64,000 bases of DNA from Salinilacustrithrix sp034522155 (lineage in GTDB: Bacteria > Actinomycetota > Acidimicrobiia > Acidimicrobiales > Salinilacustritrichaceae). The notes beneath the pieces are model-generated. The model was not told where the DNA came from, ran no database searches, and saw only the letters and a program-made list of their open reading frames with translations. Below, in pieces: positions 42,290 through 49,920 of the stretch; position 1 is the first letter of the stretch, and the number at the start of each line of letters is the position of its first letter. Where the stretch lies: positions 372,001-436,000 of the forward strand of contig JAXHLP010000005.1 in NCBI GenBank assembly GCA_034522155.1. The letters are read 5' to 3'. The translations under genes were made by a program, and so were the position numbers.

Positions 42290-43195
42290 CTAGCTGTGCT
42301 CCTCGGGGCCCAGGACCGCGGCGAGAGCATCCTCGATGGTGCGGTGGCGGAAGTCGAAGCCCGACTCGACCAGCACGCGGGGTTCGACCCGCTGGGACTG
42401 GTACAGCAGCAGCTCGGCCAGCTCGGACCCGAGCAACAGCGCTGGGCCGATCTTCGGGATGGGCAGCAGTGTCGGCCGGCCCAGCTCCCGCCCCAGTGCC
42501 TTGGTGTAGTCGCGGTTGCGCACGGGCTCGGGTCCGGTGAGGTTGACGGGACCGGAGACATCGGCGTCGAGCAGGTGGAGGATCGCCCGGACCTCGTCGT
42601 CGATGGAGATCCAGCTCCACCATTGCCGGCCCGATCCGAGCCGGCCACCGAGGCCCAGCTTGAACGGGAGCAGGGTCTTGGCGAGCGCGCCACCCTCCTG
42701 CGATTGGACGATGCCGGTTCGGAGGTGGGCGGTGCGGATGCCCGCCTCCGCGGCTGGCGCGGTGGCGGCCTCCCAGGCCGTGCAGACCTCGGCGAGGAAG
42801 TCGTCGCCGGGCGCCGACGTCTCCGTGAGGATCTCGTCGCCCCGGTCGCCGTAGATGCCGATCGCCGAGCCCGAGAGCAGGACGCGAGGTGGACGGGAGA
42901 GGTCGGCGAGGGTGCGGGCGAGCAGACCGGTGCCCGCGGTGCGCGACTCGAGGATGACCTGCTTGCGCTCGTCGGTGAGCCGGGCGTCTCCGATGCCGGC
43001 GCCGGCGAGGTGGACGACGGCGTCGATGCCCTCGAAGCCCGTTGCGTCGATCTCTCCGTCGTCCGGGTTCCACGCGATCTCACCCGCTGCCGGCGTACGC
43101 CGGACGACGGGGACGGGTTCGTGGCCGGCACCGGCGAGAGCGCCCGACAGAGCTGAACCGATGAGGCCCGTGGACCCGGTGATCGCGACCCTCAT
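42290..43195 (-). CDS. TIGR01777 family sugar-epimerase-like protein (YfcH-type)
   Basis: A 301-residue atypical SDR. MRVAITGSTGLIGSALSGALAGAGH is the nucleotide motif; the ESRTAGTGLLARTLADL, SGSAIGIYGDRGDE and RTGIVQSQEGGALAKTLLPFKLGLGGRLGSGRQWWSWI segments are family hallmarks; the DUF1731 C-terminus is FRHRTIEDAL. The substrate is unknown; the E. coli homologue is YfcH. GGAGGGA lies before ATG 43195. Next gene on the same strand is the antiporter, 52 bases on. Confidence 0.92.
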   Translation of the reverse strand: MRVAITGSTGLIGSALSGALAGAGHEPVPVVRRTPAAGEIAWNPDDGEIDATGFEGIDAVVHLAGAGIGDARLTDERKQVILESRTAGTGLLARTLADLSRPPRVLLSGSAIGIYGDRGDEILTETSAPGDDFLAEVCTAWEAATAPAAEAGIRTAHLRTGIVQSQEGGALAKTLLPFKLGLGGRLGSGRQWWSWISIDDEVRAILHLLDADVSGPVNLTGPEPVRNRDYTKALGRELGRPTLLPIPKIGPALLLGSELAELLLYQSQRVEPRVLVESGFDFRHRTIEDALAAVLGPEEHS

Positions 43196-43279
43196 CCGTC
43201 CCTCCGTCTTTCGGGAGCGCCGTCGTGCATGCCCGATTACCGTATCGGCGACAGCAACGATCCCACCGGAGGGCGTGTC

Positions 43280-43681
43280 ATGTTGGAAGATCTGAAGAAG
43301 TTCCTGCTGCGAGGAAACGTCGTCGACCTGGCCATCGCGGTCGTGCTCGGCATCGCGTTCGGCGCGGTCGTCAGTTCGTTCGTCGGCGACATCATCAACC
43401 CGATCATCGCGGCGATCTTCGGCGAGCCGGACATGCGCGACGTCCTCGCCATCACGCTGCGCGAGGGTGATGGTGGCGACGCGGTCCTGCGGATCGGAGC
43501 CTTCGTCGACGAGTGCATCAACTTCGTGATCATCGGCGGCGCGCTGTTCGTCGTGGTCCAGGCGTTCAACAAGCTCCAGGGCATGCGCAGGAGCACCGAG
43601 CCCGGAGAGGATCCCGTCCCTTCCGACGATGTGGTGTTGCTGACCGAGATCCGCGACCTCCTCCGGACGCAGCGCGGCTGA
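43280..43681 (+). CDS. mscL: Large-conductance mechanosensitive channel
   Basis: A 133-residue channel that opens under membrane tension to dump solutes on sudden dilution. Start MLEDLKKFLLRGNVVDLAIAVVLG gives the N-terminal amphipathic helix and the first pore helix with small residues; the second helix is CINFVIIGGALFVVVQAFNKL and the cytoplasmic helix ends the protein. GGAGGG lies just before ATG 43280. An upstream in-frame ATG (43229) would add residues absent from the family. It pairs logically with ectABCD: a cell loaded with ectoine needs a release valve. Confidence 0.96.
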   Translation: MLEDLKKFLLRGNVVDLAIAVVLGIAFGAVVSSFVGDIINPIIAAIFGEPDMRDVLAITLREGDGGDAVLRIGAFVDECINFVIIGGALFVVVQAFNKLQGMRRSTEPGEDPVPSDDVVLLTEIRDLLRTQRG

Positions 43682-43687
43682 CCGTCG

Positions 43688-43693
43688 TACCAT
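43688..43693 (+). promoter_or_regulatory. -10 element (TACCAT) for the LapA-like gene
   Basis: TACCAT followed by seven bases and GTG 43701: leaderless layout, in the 19-base gap after mscL. Confidence 0.35.
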
Positions 43694-43700
43694 TCTCGAC

Positions 43701-43961
43701 GTGGCGAAGGGCGAGAAGCGCGACCGCGAGCAGATCACCGAGGATGGCGGCGTCTCGCTTTCCCTCGTGGTCGGGGGGATCATCGGGCTGGCCGTCGTGG
43801 TGTTCATCCTGCAGAACCGACGTGACACCAAGGTCGACTTCCTGATCTTCGACATCCAGCAGCCCCTCTGGATCATCCTGGCGCTCACGGGCGCCCTGTC
43901 GATCGTCGGGGCGGGACTCGTCGGACGCGCGCTGGGGCGTCGGCGCAGGCGCGAGGACTGA
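43701..43961 (+). CDS. LapA-domain (DUF1049) small membrane protein
   Basis: An 86-residue protein with two membrane helices (about residues 19-38 and 55-78), the QNRRDTKVDFLIFDIQQPLWIIL segment between them typical of lipopolysaccharide-assembly-A-domain proteins, and a basic C-terminus (GRRRRRED). In diderm bacteria relatives act in envelope assembly; in actinobacteria the role is unknown. Confidence 0.8.
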   Translation: MAKGEKRDREQITEDGGVSLSLVVGGIIGLAVVVFILQNRRDTKVDFLIFDIQQPLWIILALTGALSIVGAGLVGRALGRRRRRED

Positions 43962-44002
43962 CGCCGCCGGATCGGCCGCCATGAGGTGGCTCGGAGCGCC
44001 GG

Positions 44003-44008
44003 TAGAGT
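44003..44008 (+). promoter_or_regulatory. -10 element (TAGAGT) for the lipoyl-E3 gene
   Basis: TAGAGT followed by CCGGCGC and ATG 44016: exact leaderless spacing. First promoter of the E3-E2 pair. Confidence 0.45.
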
Positions 44009-44015
44009 CCGGCGC

Positions 44016-45854
44016 ATGGCCGATGTCGAGATGCCCCAGCTGGGTGAGACCGTCACCGAGGGCACGATCACCCGGTGGTTCAAGCAGGTGGGTGACACCG
44101 TCGCTGAGGACGAGCCACTCTTCGAGGTGTCGACGGACAAGGTCGATTCCGAGGTGCCCTCGCCGATGGCGGGCACGTTGAGCGAGATCCTCGTGGACGA
44201 GGGTGACACCGTCGACGTCGGCACCGTGCTGGCCCGCATCGGCGACGCCGACGAGGCCGGCGACGCCGACGAGGCCGGCGCCTCGGCGCAACCAGCGGAG
44301 GACGAGGACGCGGCCCAGGCGGCGTCGGCGCCTGGTGAGAACGAGCCGGCTGAGTCCCAGTTCACCGACTCCCCGTCCACCGACCCCGAATCGGCCCCGC
44401 CCGCGCCCGCACCGGTCAGCGGTTCCCACGAATCCGGCGCCGTCGATCGCCAGGAGCAGCACTTCGACGTCGTCGTCATCGGTGGCGGCCCGGGTGGGTA
44501 CGCCACCGCGCTCTACGGCGCGTCGGCCGGCCTCGACATCGCGCTCATCGAGAAGGGTGCCCTCGGTGGCACCTGCCTCAACGTGGGCTGCATCCCGGCC
44601 AAGGAGCTGCTCGAGACGGCATCGGTCAAGCGCACGATCGAGCACGCCGCCGACTTCGGCTTCACCGTGGGCGAGCCCGAGGTCGACTGGTCGAAGACGC
44701 TGGAGCGCAAGCAGTCGGTGGTCGACCGCCTGGTGGGCGGGCTCGGCCAGCTGCTGACGTCTCGCAAGGTCACCATGTTCGACGGCCACGGTCGGCTCCA
44801 CGCCGGGCACGAGGTCAGCATCACCGGGGGAGAGAGCGGCGAGGTGACCATCTCCGGCGACCACGTGGTGATCGCCAGCGGTTCGCTGCCCCGGACGATT
44901 CCCGGCTTCGATGTCGACGGCGAGCTCGTGATGACCTCCGACGAGTTCCTGTCGATGGACCCGTTGCCGTCCTCGGCCGCGGTGATCGGCGGCGGCGCCA
45001 TCGGTTGCGAGTTCGCCTCCACGCTGGCGGACATGGGTACCTCGGTCACCGTCCTCGAAGCGCTGCCGAAGATCCTGCCGGGCTGCGACGCCGACGTGAC
45101 GAAGGCGGTGCAGCAGTCGTTCAAGAAGCGCGAGATCGACGTGAAGACCGGCGTCGAGGTCAGCGGCCACGAGCCCCGCGACGGTGGTGGGACCACGGTC
45201 AGCTACGGCGACGACGAGACCATCGACGTCGACGTCGTGGTCGTCTCGGTGGGGCGCCGGCCCAACACCGACGACCTCGGCCTCGACGCCACCAAGGTCA
45301 CGATCTCCGACCGAGGATTCGTCGATGTCGACGAGCGGTGCCGCACCGGCGAGCCGGGTGTCTGGTCGGTGGGGGACTGCATCGCCACACCGCAGCTGGC
45401 CCACGTCGCCTTCGTCGAGGGCATCCTGGTCATCAAGGACATCCTCGGCGAGGATCCGATCCCGGTCGACTACCCGAATGTGCCGTGGGCCATCTACTGC
45501 CATCCCGAGGTGGCCTTCGCCGGCCATACCGAGGAGTCGGCGAAGGAGGCCGGCTTCGACGTGCTGACGTCCAAGCACCGCTGGCTGGGCAACGGCCGGG
45601 CGCTGATCGTGGGCGACACCGAGGGTGTCGTCAAGATCGTCGCCGAGAAGTTGGACGATGGTACGGGTGGCCGCATCCTGGGCGTGCACATCTGCGGGCC
45701 CTGGGCCACCGAGCAGCTCGGTCAGGGCTACCTCGCCGTCAACTGGGAGGCCACCGTCGACGAGGTCGCCCACTTCATCCAGCCCCATCCGACCCTCTCG
45801 GAGCTGTTCGGCGAGTCGGTGCTCGCCATGACCGGACGTTCACTCCACGGATAA
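44016..45854 (+). CDS. lpdA: Dihydrolipoyl dehydrogenase with fused N-terminal lipoyl domain
   Basis: A 612-residue E3. Residues 1-77 are a lipoyl domain with Lys42 in STDKVDSE as the modified lysine; an acidic Ala/Glu/Pro linker (78-145) follows, containing two 18-base in-frame repeats (GDADEA twice). From about 147 comes the flavoprotein: VVVIGGGPGGYATALYGA, the redox disulfide Cys187-Cys192 in GGTCLNVGCIP, NAD-binding AVIGGGAIGCEF, and the dimer-interface HPTLSE. It reoxidises dihydrolipoyl groups of 2-oxoacid dehydrogenase complexes. The lipoyl domain is nearly identical to that of the next gene. ATG 44016, ten bases before the E2 gene at the other end. Confidence 0.95.
   Translation: MADVEMPQLGETVTEGTITRWFKQVGDTVAEDEPLFEVSTDKVDSEVPSPMAGTLSEILVDEGDTVDVGTVLARIGDADEAGDADEAGASAQPAEDEDAAQAASAPGENEPAESQFTDSPSTDPESAPPAPAPVSGSHESGAVDRQEQHFDVVVIGGGPGGYATALYGASAGLDIALIEKGALGGTCLNVGCIPAKELLETASVKRTIEHAADFGFTVGEPEVDWSKTLERKQSVVDRLVGGLGQLLTSRKVTMFDGHGRLHAGHEVSITGGESGEVTISGDHVVIASGSLPRTIPGFDVDGELVMTSDEFLSMDPLPSSAAVIGGGAIGCEFASTLADMGTSVTVLEALPKILPGCDADVTKAVQQSFKKREIDVKTGVEVSGHEPRDGGGTTVSYGDDETIDVDVVVVSVGRRPNTDDLGLDATKVTISDRGFVDVDERCRTGEPGVWSVGDCIATPQLAHVAFVEGILVIKDILGEDPIPVDYPNVPWAIYCHPEVAFAGHTEESAKEAGFDVLTSKHRWLGNGRALIVGDTEGVVKIVAEKLDDGTGGRILGVHICGPWATEQLGQGYLAVNWEATVDEVAHFIQPHPTLSELFGESVLAMTGRSLHG
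44241..44276 (+). repeat. 18-bp in-frame tandem repeat in the E3 linker
   Basis: GGCGACGCCGACGAGGCC occurs twice back to back (44241-44258, 44259-44276), encoding GDADEA twice. Unlike the repeat in the E2 linker, it keeps the frame. Confidence 0.75.
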
Positions 45855-45864
45855 GGAAGCGCGC

Positions 45865-47252
45865 ATGGCCGATGTCGAGATGCCCCAGCTGGGTGAGACC
45901 GTCACCGAGGGCACGATCACACAGTGGTTCAAGCAGGTGGGTGACAGTGTCGCCGAGGACGAGCCGCTGTTCGAGGTGTCGACGGACAAGGTCGACTCCG
46001 AGGTGCCGTCGCCGTCGGCGGGCACGTTGAGCGAGATCCTCGTCGACGAGGGTGACACCGTCGACGTCGGGACCGTGCTGGCCCGTATCGGCGACGATGC
46101 TGCCGGCGACCAGGGTGAGGCGGCTCCCGCAGCCGAGGCCCAGCCGGCGCAGGACGCGCCCGGGCCCGAGCCGGCGCCCGAGCCCGCGCCCGCGCCCGAC
46201 GCCCGAGCCCGCGCCCGCGCCCGACGCCCGCCACGGCCCCGGCGAAGGCGGCCGCACCGGCGCCGAACGGGTCGGGTGGCAAGAAGCTGCTGTCGCCCGT
46301 GGTGCGCAAGCTCGTCAACGAGAACCGCCTCGACGTTGCCAAGATCACCGGAACCGGGCCCGGGGGACGCATCACCCGCGACGACGTGCTCGACGCGATC
46401 GACGACGGCACCGCGACGGCCGGCGATGCCGCCCCGACGACCCCCGCCCCGACGACCCCCGCCCCGACGGCTCCCGCGCCGGCCGCGGGCACACCGTCGA
46501 CGCCGGCCGCGCCGAGCCCACCGCCGCGCGCCGGCGAGCGCGACACCGAGAAGGCCCACACCCGGATCCGCCGGGCCACGGCCGAGCACATGCGACGCTC
46601 GCTCGACACCTCGGCGCACGTGTATGCCTCGATCGAGGTCGACTTCGAGGCGGTCGAGAAGGTGCGCCGGGCGCGCAAGGACGCGTTCAGGGCCGACGAG
46701 GGTTTCAGCCTCACGTACCTGCCGTTCGTGGCCCGGGCGGTCATCGACGCCATCCGCGACTACCCCGAGGTCAACGCCAGCTTCGGCGACGATGCATTGA
46801 TCGTGCACAACTACGTGAACCTCGGCATCGCGGTCGACCTGGATTTCGAGGGGCTTCTCGTCCCGGTCATCGTCGATGCCGACGGCATGCGCCTGCGGGC
46901 CATCGCACGTGCGGTCAGCGACCTGGGCGCCCGGACGAGGGCCAAGAAGCTCAGCCCCGACGAGTTGTCGGGCGGGACCTTCACCATCACCAACCCGGGG
47001 CCGTACGGCACCACGATCACGTTGCCGATCATCAACCAGCCCCAGATCGCCGTCCTGTCCACCGACGGCGTGAAGCGTCGGCCAGTGGTGGTCGAGACCG
47101 CCGACGGAGACGAGTCGATCGCCATCCACTCGGTGGGAAACCTGTCGCTCACCTGGGATCACCGGGCCTTCGATGGCGCCTACGCCGCTGCGTTCCTCAA
47201 GCGCACCAAGGATCTGCTCGAGACCATGGACTGGGATCAGGAGCTCAACTGA
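45865..47252 (+). CDS. Dihydrolipoamide acyltransferase (E2), reading frame broken in linker
   Basis: Two parts in different frames. From ATG 45865 a lipoyl domain (Lys42 equivalent intact) and an Ala/Pro linker are read normally to about 46200, after which the frame becomes arginine-rich nonsense. The correct continuation, from about 46203 in another frame, encodes NGSGGKKLLSPVVRKLVNENRL, the E3-binding domain GPGGRITRDDVLDAI, a second Ala/Pro/Thr linker and the catalytic domain ending LSLTWDHRAFDGAYAAAFLKRTKDLLE, with the catalytic His. The break sits at a perfect 25-base tandem duplication (46176-46225). It may be an assembly error, programmed slippage or true inactivation. Ten bases downstream of E3. 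Confidence 0.85.
46176..46225 (+). repeat. Perfect 25-bp tandem duplication at the E2 frameshift
   Basis: Positions 46176-46200 and 46201-46225 are identical, both beginning GCCCGAGCCC and ending CGCGCCCGAC. Because 25 is not a multiple of three, each unit shifts the frame. Insertion of one more unit, or loss of both, would join the lipoyl and catalytic parts in one frame. Confidence 0.9.
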
Positions 47253-47340
47253 GACCGTCCCCGTCGGTCGGCCAGCCGGTCGGGCTGTCGGCCGGAACCC
47301 CCGGGGCGCTGGCTTGGGTCCGACCGTGACGATTGACTTC

Positions 47341-47391
47341 GTCGGTCCCGTCAGGTCCTGGGGCTCATTCGGCTCCGCCACCATTTCGCCG
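47341..47391 (+). promoter_or_regulatory. Upstream box shared with the alcohol dehydrogenase promoter, copy A
   Basis: Contains CCCGTCAGGTCCTG and CATTC, ending in TTTCGCCG directly before the -10. It matches 62603-62654: 27 of the first 30 bases, and all of the last eight plus the following TAG. Both copies stand at the same distance from a -10 hexamer and a leaderless start. Confidence 0.6.
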
Positions 47392-47397
47392 TAGCCT
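47392..47397 (+). promoter_or_regulatory. -10 element (TAGCCT) for lipBA
   Basis: TAGCCT followed by CGGTTCC and GTG 47405. The promoter is separate from that of the E3-E2 pair. Confidence 0.45.
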
Positions 47398-47404
47398 CGG
47401 TTCC

Positions 47405-49108
47405 GTGATGTTGCGCACCCGCTGGCTCGGTCGAGTGGCCTACTCCGAAGCCCTCGAGCTGCAGCGAGCGCTCCATCGCGAGCGCGCCGGTGACCACCTC
47501 CTACTGCTCGAGCACCCGCACGTCTACACACTCGGTGTACGTGCCGACATGGAGCACGTGCTCGTGCCACCCGCGTCGGTGGGTGCCGAGCTCGTCCGCG
47601 CCGACCGCGGTGGCGACGTGACCTACCACGGCCCGGGCCAGCTGGTCGGCTATCCGATCCTCACCGTGCCCGGCAAGCGGGGCGGGGGCATGGCCGACAC
47701 CGTGGCCTACGTCCGTTCGGTCGAGCAGCTCGTGATCGACACGCTGACCGACCTCGGGCTGGCCGATGTCGGGCGGCTCGACGACTATCCCGGCGTGTGG
47801 GTCGCGCCCGGGTCCGACGACCCCCGCAAGATCTGTGCCATCGGCGTCAAGCTGACCCGGGGCCGGTCGATGCACGGCTTCGCGCTCAATGTCGACCCGG
47901 ACATGGCGTACTGGGGCCACATCGTGCCGTGCGGGATCCCCGACAAGCAGGTGACCTCGCTCGCCGCCGAGGGCGTCGACGTGTCGATGCGCGAGGTCGT
48001 CGACGTCGTCGAGCGCCACGCCATCGCCCGCTGGGGCGACGCCGGGCACGAGCGTGCCGACGTGGTCTGGCGGTCCCGGAGCAGCGACCTCGCCCCGTTC
48101 AGCCGCGGCGCCGGTCCCGGCGACACCGTGGGCCGCGAGGGCCACGCCCGCCCGGCACCGGCCGACGGTCAGTCGGTCCGCCTTCGGGGGCGCCTCGCCG
48201 AAGCCGGCGTCACCGATGGCCTCGACATCGCCGACCGCAAGCCCGAACACGTCAAGGCCCGCCTCAACATCACCGAGGACTACCGCCGGCTCAAGGGCAC
48301 CATGCGCGACCTCGACCTGGTGACCGTGTGCGAGGAAGCCGCCTGCCCCAACATCTTCGAGTGCTGGGCCGACGGCACGGCCACCTTCATGGTCGCGGGC
48401 GAGCGCTGCACCCGTCGCTGCGGGTTCTGTCTCGTCGACACGCGCAAGCCCGAGGAGCCCGACGCCGACGAGCCCGCGCGTGTCGCCGAGGCGGTCGAGC
48501 GCATGGGTCTGTCGTTCGCCGTGCTGACGATGGTGGCACGCGACGACCTGCCTGACGGGGCCGCCGGTCACGTGGCCGAGACGATCCGGGCCATCCGCCG
48601 GCGCACCCCCGGTGTCGGCGTCGAGGCGTTGATCTCGGACATGAAGGGCGACGCCGATGCGCTCGACGGGGTGCTCGACGCCCGACCCGACGTGCTCAAC
48701 CACAACATCGAGACCGTGGCGCGGCTGCAACGGGCGGTGCGGCCGAGCGCCGGGTACGCCCGCTCCCTCGCCGTGCTGGGTCGGGCCAAGGGCGCCGGGC
48801 TCACCACGAAGTCGTCGATCATCGTGGGCATGGGAGAGACCGACGCCGAGGTCGAGGCGACCCTCGCCGACCTGCGGGCCGTCGGTGTCGACATCGTCAC
48901 GATCGGCCAGTACCTCCGTCCCACCACCAACCACCTCGCCGTGGCCCGGTGGGTCGACCCGGCCCAGTTCGACTCGTGGAAGCAGGTCGGTGAAGCGATG
49001 GGCATCGCCCACGTCGAGTCGTCGCCGCTCACCCGCTCGAGCTACCACGCGCGCCAGGCGGCGGACGCGGCCGAGACCCCGGTCGCGCTCGACCGCGTCG
49101 CCCCCTGA
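47405..49108 (+). CDS. lipBA: Bifunctional octanoyltransferase LipB - lipoyl synthase LipA fusion
   Basis: A 567-residue fusion of two enzymes usually encoded by separate genes. Residues 1-215 are LipB: RGGDVTYHGPGQLVGYPI, the catalytic Lys149 in AIGVKLTRGRSMHGFALNV and nucleophile Cys176 in HIVPCGIPDKQVTSL. After a linker (about 216-265), residues 270-567 are LipA: the auxiliary cluster Cys309/314/320 (CEEAACPNIFEC), radical-SAM CTRRCGFC (335/339/342), and the C-terminal RSSY serine ligand. LipB moves octanoate from ACP to a lipoyl domain; LipA inserts two sulfurs. It lies directly after the two lipoyl-domain genes. Start GTG 47405 or ATG 47408. Confidence 0.95.
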   Translation: MMLRTRWLGRVAYSEALELQRALHRERAGDHLLLLEHPHVYTLGVRADMEHVLVPPASVGAELVRADRGGDVTYHGPGQLVGYPILTVPGKRGGGMADTVAYVRSVEQLVIDTLTDLGLADVGRLDDYPGVWVAPGSDDPRKICAIGVKLTRGRSMHGFALNVDPDMAYWGHIVPCGIPDKQVTSLAAEGVDVSMREVVDVVERHAIARWGDAGHERADVVWRSRSSDLAPFSRGAGPGDTVGREGHARPAPADGQSVRLRGRLAEAGVTDGLDIADRKPEHVKARLNITEDYRRLKGTMRDLDLVTVCEEAACPNIFECWADGTATFMVAGERCTRRCGFCLVDTRKPEEPDADEPARVAEAVERMGLSFAVLTMVARDDLPDGAAGHVAETIRAIRRRTPGVGVEALISDMKGDADALDGVLDARPDVLNHNIETVARLQRAVRPSAGYARSLAVLGRAKGAGLTTKSSIIVGMGETDAEVEATLADLRAVGVDIVTIGQYLRPTTNHLAVARWVDPAQFDSWKQVGEAMGIAHVESSPLTRSSYHARQAADAAETPVALDRVAP

Positions 49109-49129
49109 GGCTGGGGCTGGTGGAACAGC

Positions 49130-49753
49130 TCAGGAGGCGACGAGCTCGTCGATGCGGCGCTGGAGCTCGTCGCTGCCGAGGTTGGTGTAGCTGACCGTCT
49201 CGAAGCTGCCGTCGTCGTTGACGAAGGCGAAGCTCGACTGCGTGGTGATGCCGAACTCCTGCCAGGTGCCACCGTCCTCGTCGAAGGCGTGGGCGAAGCC
49301 GTCGAGCCCGTGGCGCTCGACGAAGTCGGCCGAGGCGTCCTTGCCGTCGAGGCCGGCCATCCCGAGGAAGCGGACGTCGTCGCGCTCGGCCGACAGCTCG
49401 GCGATGGCGTCGGCTTCCTGGTTGCACTTCGTGCACCAGGGAGCCCAGAACCACACGATGACGTCGGAGCCGGCGTAGGACGAGCCGTCGACCTGGTCGC
49501 CGCCCCGGACGTCGTCGAGGACGAAGTCGAAGATGGCCGGTGGCGACTCTCCTCCGGTCCCGCCGGCATCGCTGCTCCCGTCGCCCTCGGCGGCGTCGGT
49601 CGAACCGTTCGGCGAGCCCGGTTCGCTCGAACCCGGATCGTCCTCGGTTCTCTCGGCGGCATCGGTGGCGGGGTCGGACTCGCCGTTCCCGCCTCCGCAC
49701 GCCGCGAGGAGGGCGGACGCGGCGACGAGGGCGATGAGCAGGCGTCGTGTCAC
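49130..49753 (-). CDS. Thioredoxin-like (TlpA/ResA-type) lipoprotein
   Basis: A 207-residue protein. The signal peptide ends LLAAC with Cys19 in a lipobox; a 50-residue acidic Gly/Ser tether follows. Residues about 73-205 are a thioredoxin fold with the redox pair Cys107-Cys110 in WFWAPWCTKC and a later cis-proline-like region (ITTQSSFAFV lacks the usual Pro, having Ser instead, which is unusual). It should act outside the membrane on disulfides. Convergent with lipBA, 21 bases apart, and leaderless from TAGCCT. Confidence 0.88.
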   Translation of the reverse strand: MTRRLLIALVAASALLAACGGGNGESDPATDAAERTEDDPGSSEPGSPNGSTDAAEGDGSSDAGGTGGESPPAIFDFVLDDVRGGDQVDGSSYAGSDVIVWFWAPWCTKCNQEADAIAELSAERDDVRFLGMAGLDGKDASADFVERHGLDGFAHAFDEDGGTWQEFGITTQSSFAFVNDDGSFETVSYTNLGSDELQRRIDELVAS

Positions 49754-49760
49754 GTGGGCA

Positions 49761-49766
49761 AGGCTA
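49761..49766 (-). promoter_or_regulatory. -10 element (TAGCCT) for the thioredoxin-like gene
   Basis: On the minus strand, TAGCCT is followed by TGCCCAC and the GTG at 49753. Confidence 0.4.
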
Positions 49767-49801
49767 CGAGCCGCCGAGGTGCTGCTGAGGTCGGGCCCGG
49801 T

Positions 49802-49807
49802 TAGTTT
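49802..49807 (+). promoter_or_regulatory. -10 element (TAGTTT) for the 29-aa peptide gene
   Basis: TAGTTT is followed by eight bases and the GTG at 49816, the same layout as for conserved genes in the window. Confidence 0.4.
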
Positions 49808-49815
49808 CGAGAATC

Positions 49816-49905
49816 GTGAGCACCCGACGACTGATCATCGCTGCCTTGTTGTGCGGGCTCGCGATCCTGCTCGCGTTCTCGGTGCAGCTGCTCCTGGTCC
49901 TGTAG
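49816..49905 (+). CDS. 29-aa single-helix membrane peptide
   Basis: GTG 49816 opens a 29-codon frame closed by TAG at 49903-49905. It begins MSTRRLIIAALLCGLAILLA and ends SVQLLLVL: a basic N-terminus, then one continuous hydrophobic helix, one Cys. The frame fills the 62-to-167-base space between the divergent thioredoxin-like lipoprotein and the convergent serine hydrolase, and has a leaderless promoter. The composition (basic then apolar, no charged break) is that of a small membrane protein rather than chance. No family known. Confidence 0.55.
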   Translation: MSTRRLIIAALLCGLAILLAFSVQLLLVL

Positions 49906-49920
49906 CAGCGGGCGGGTGGA

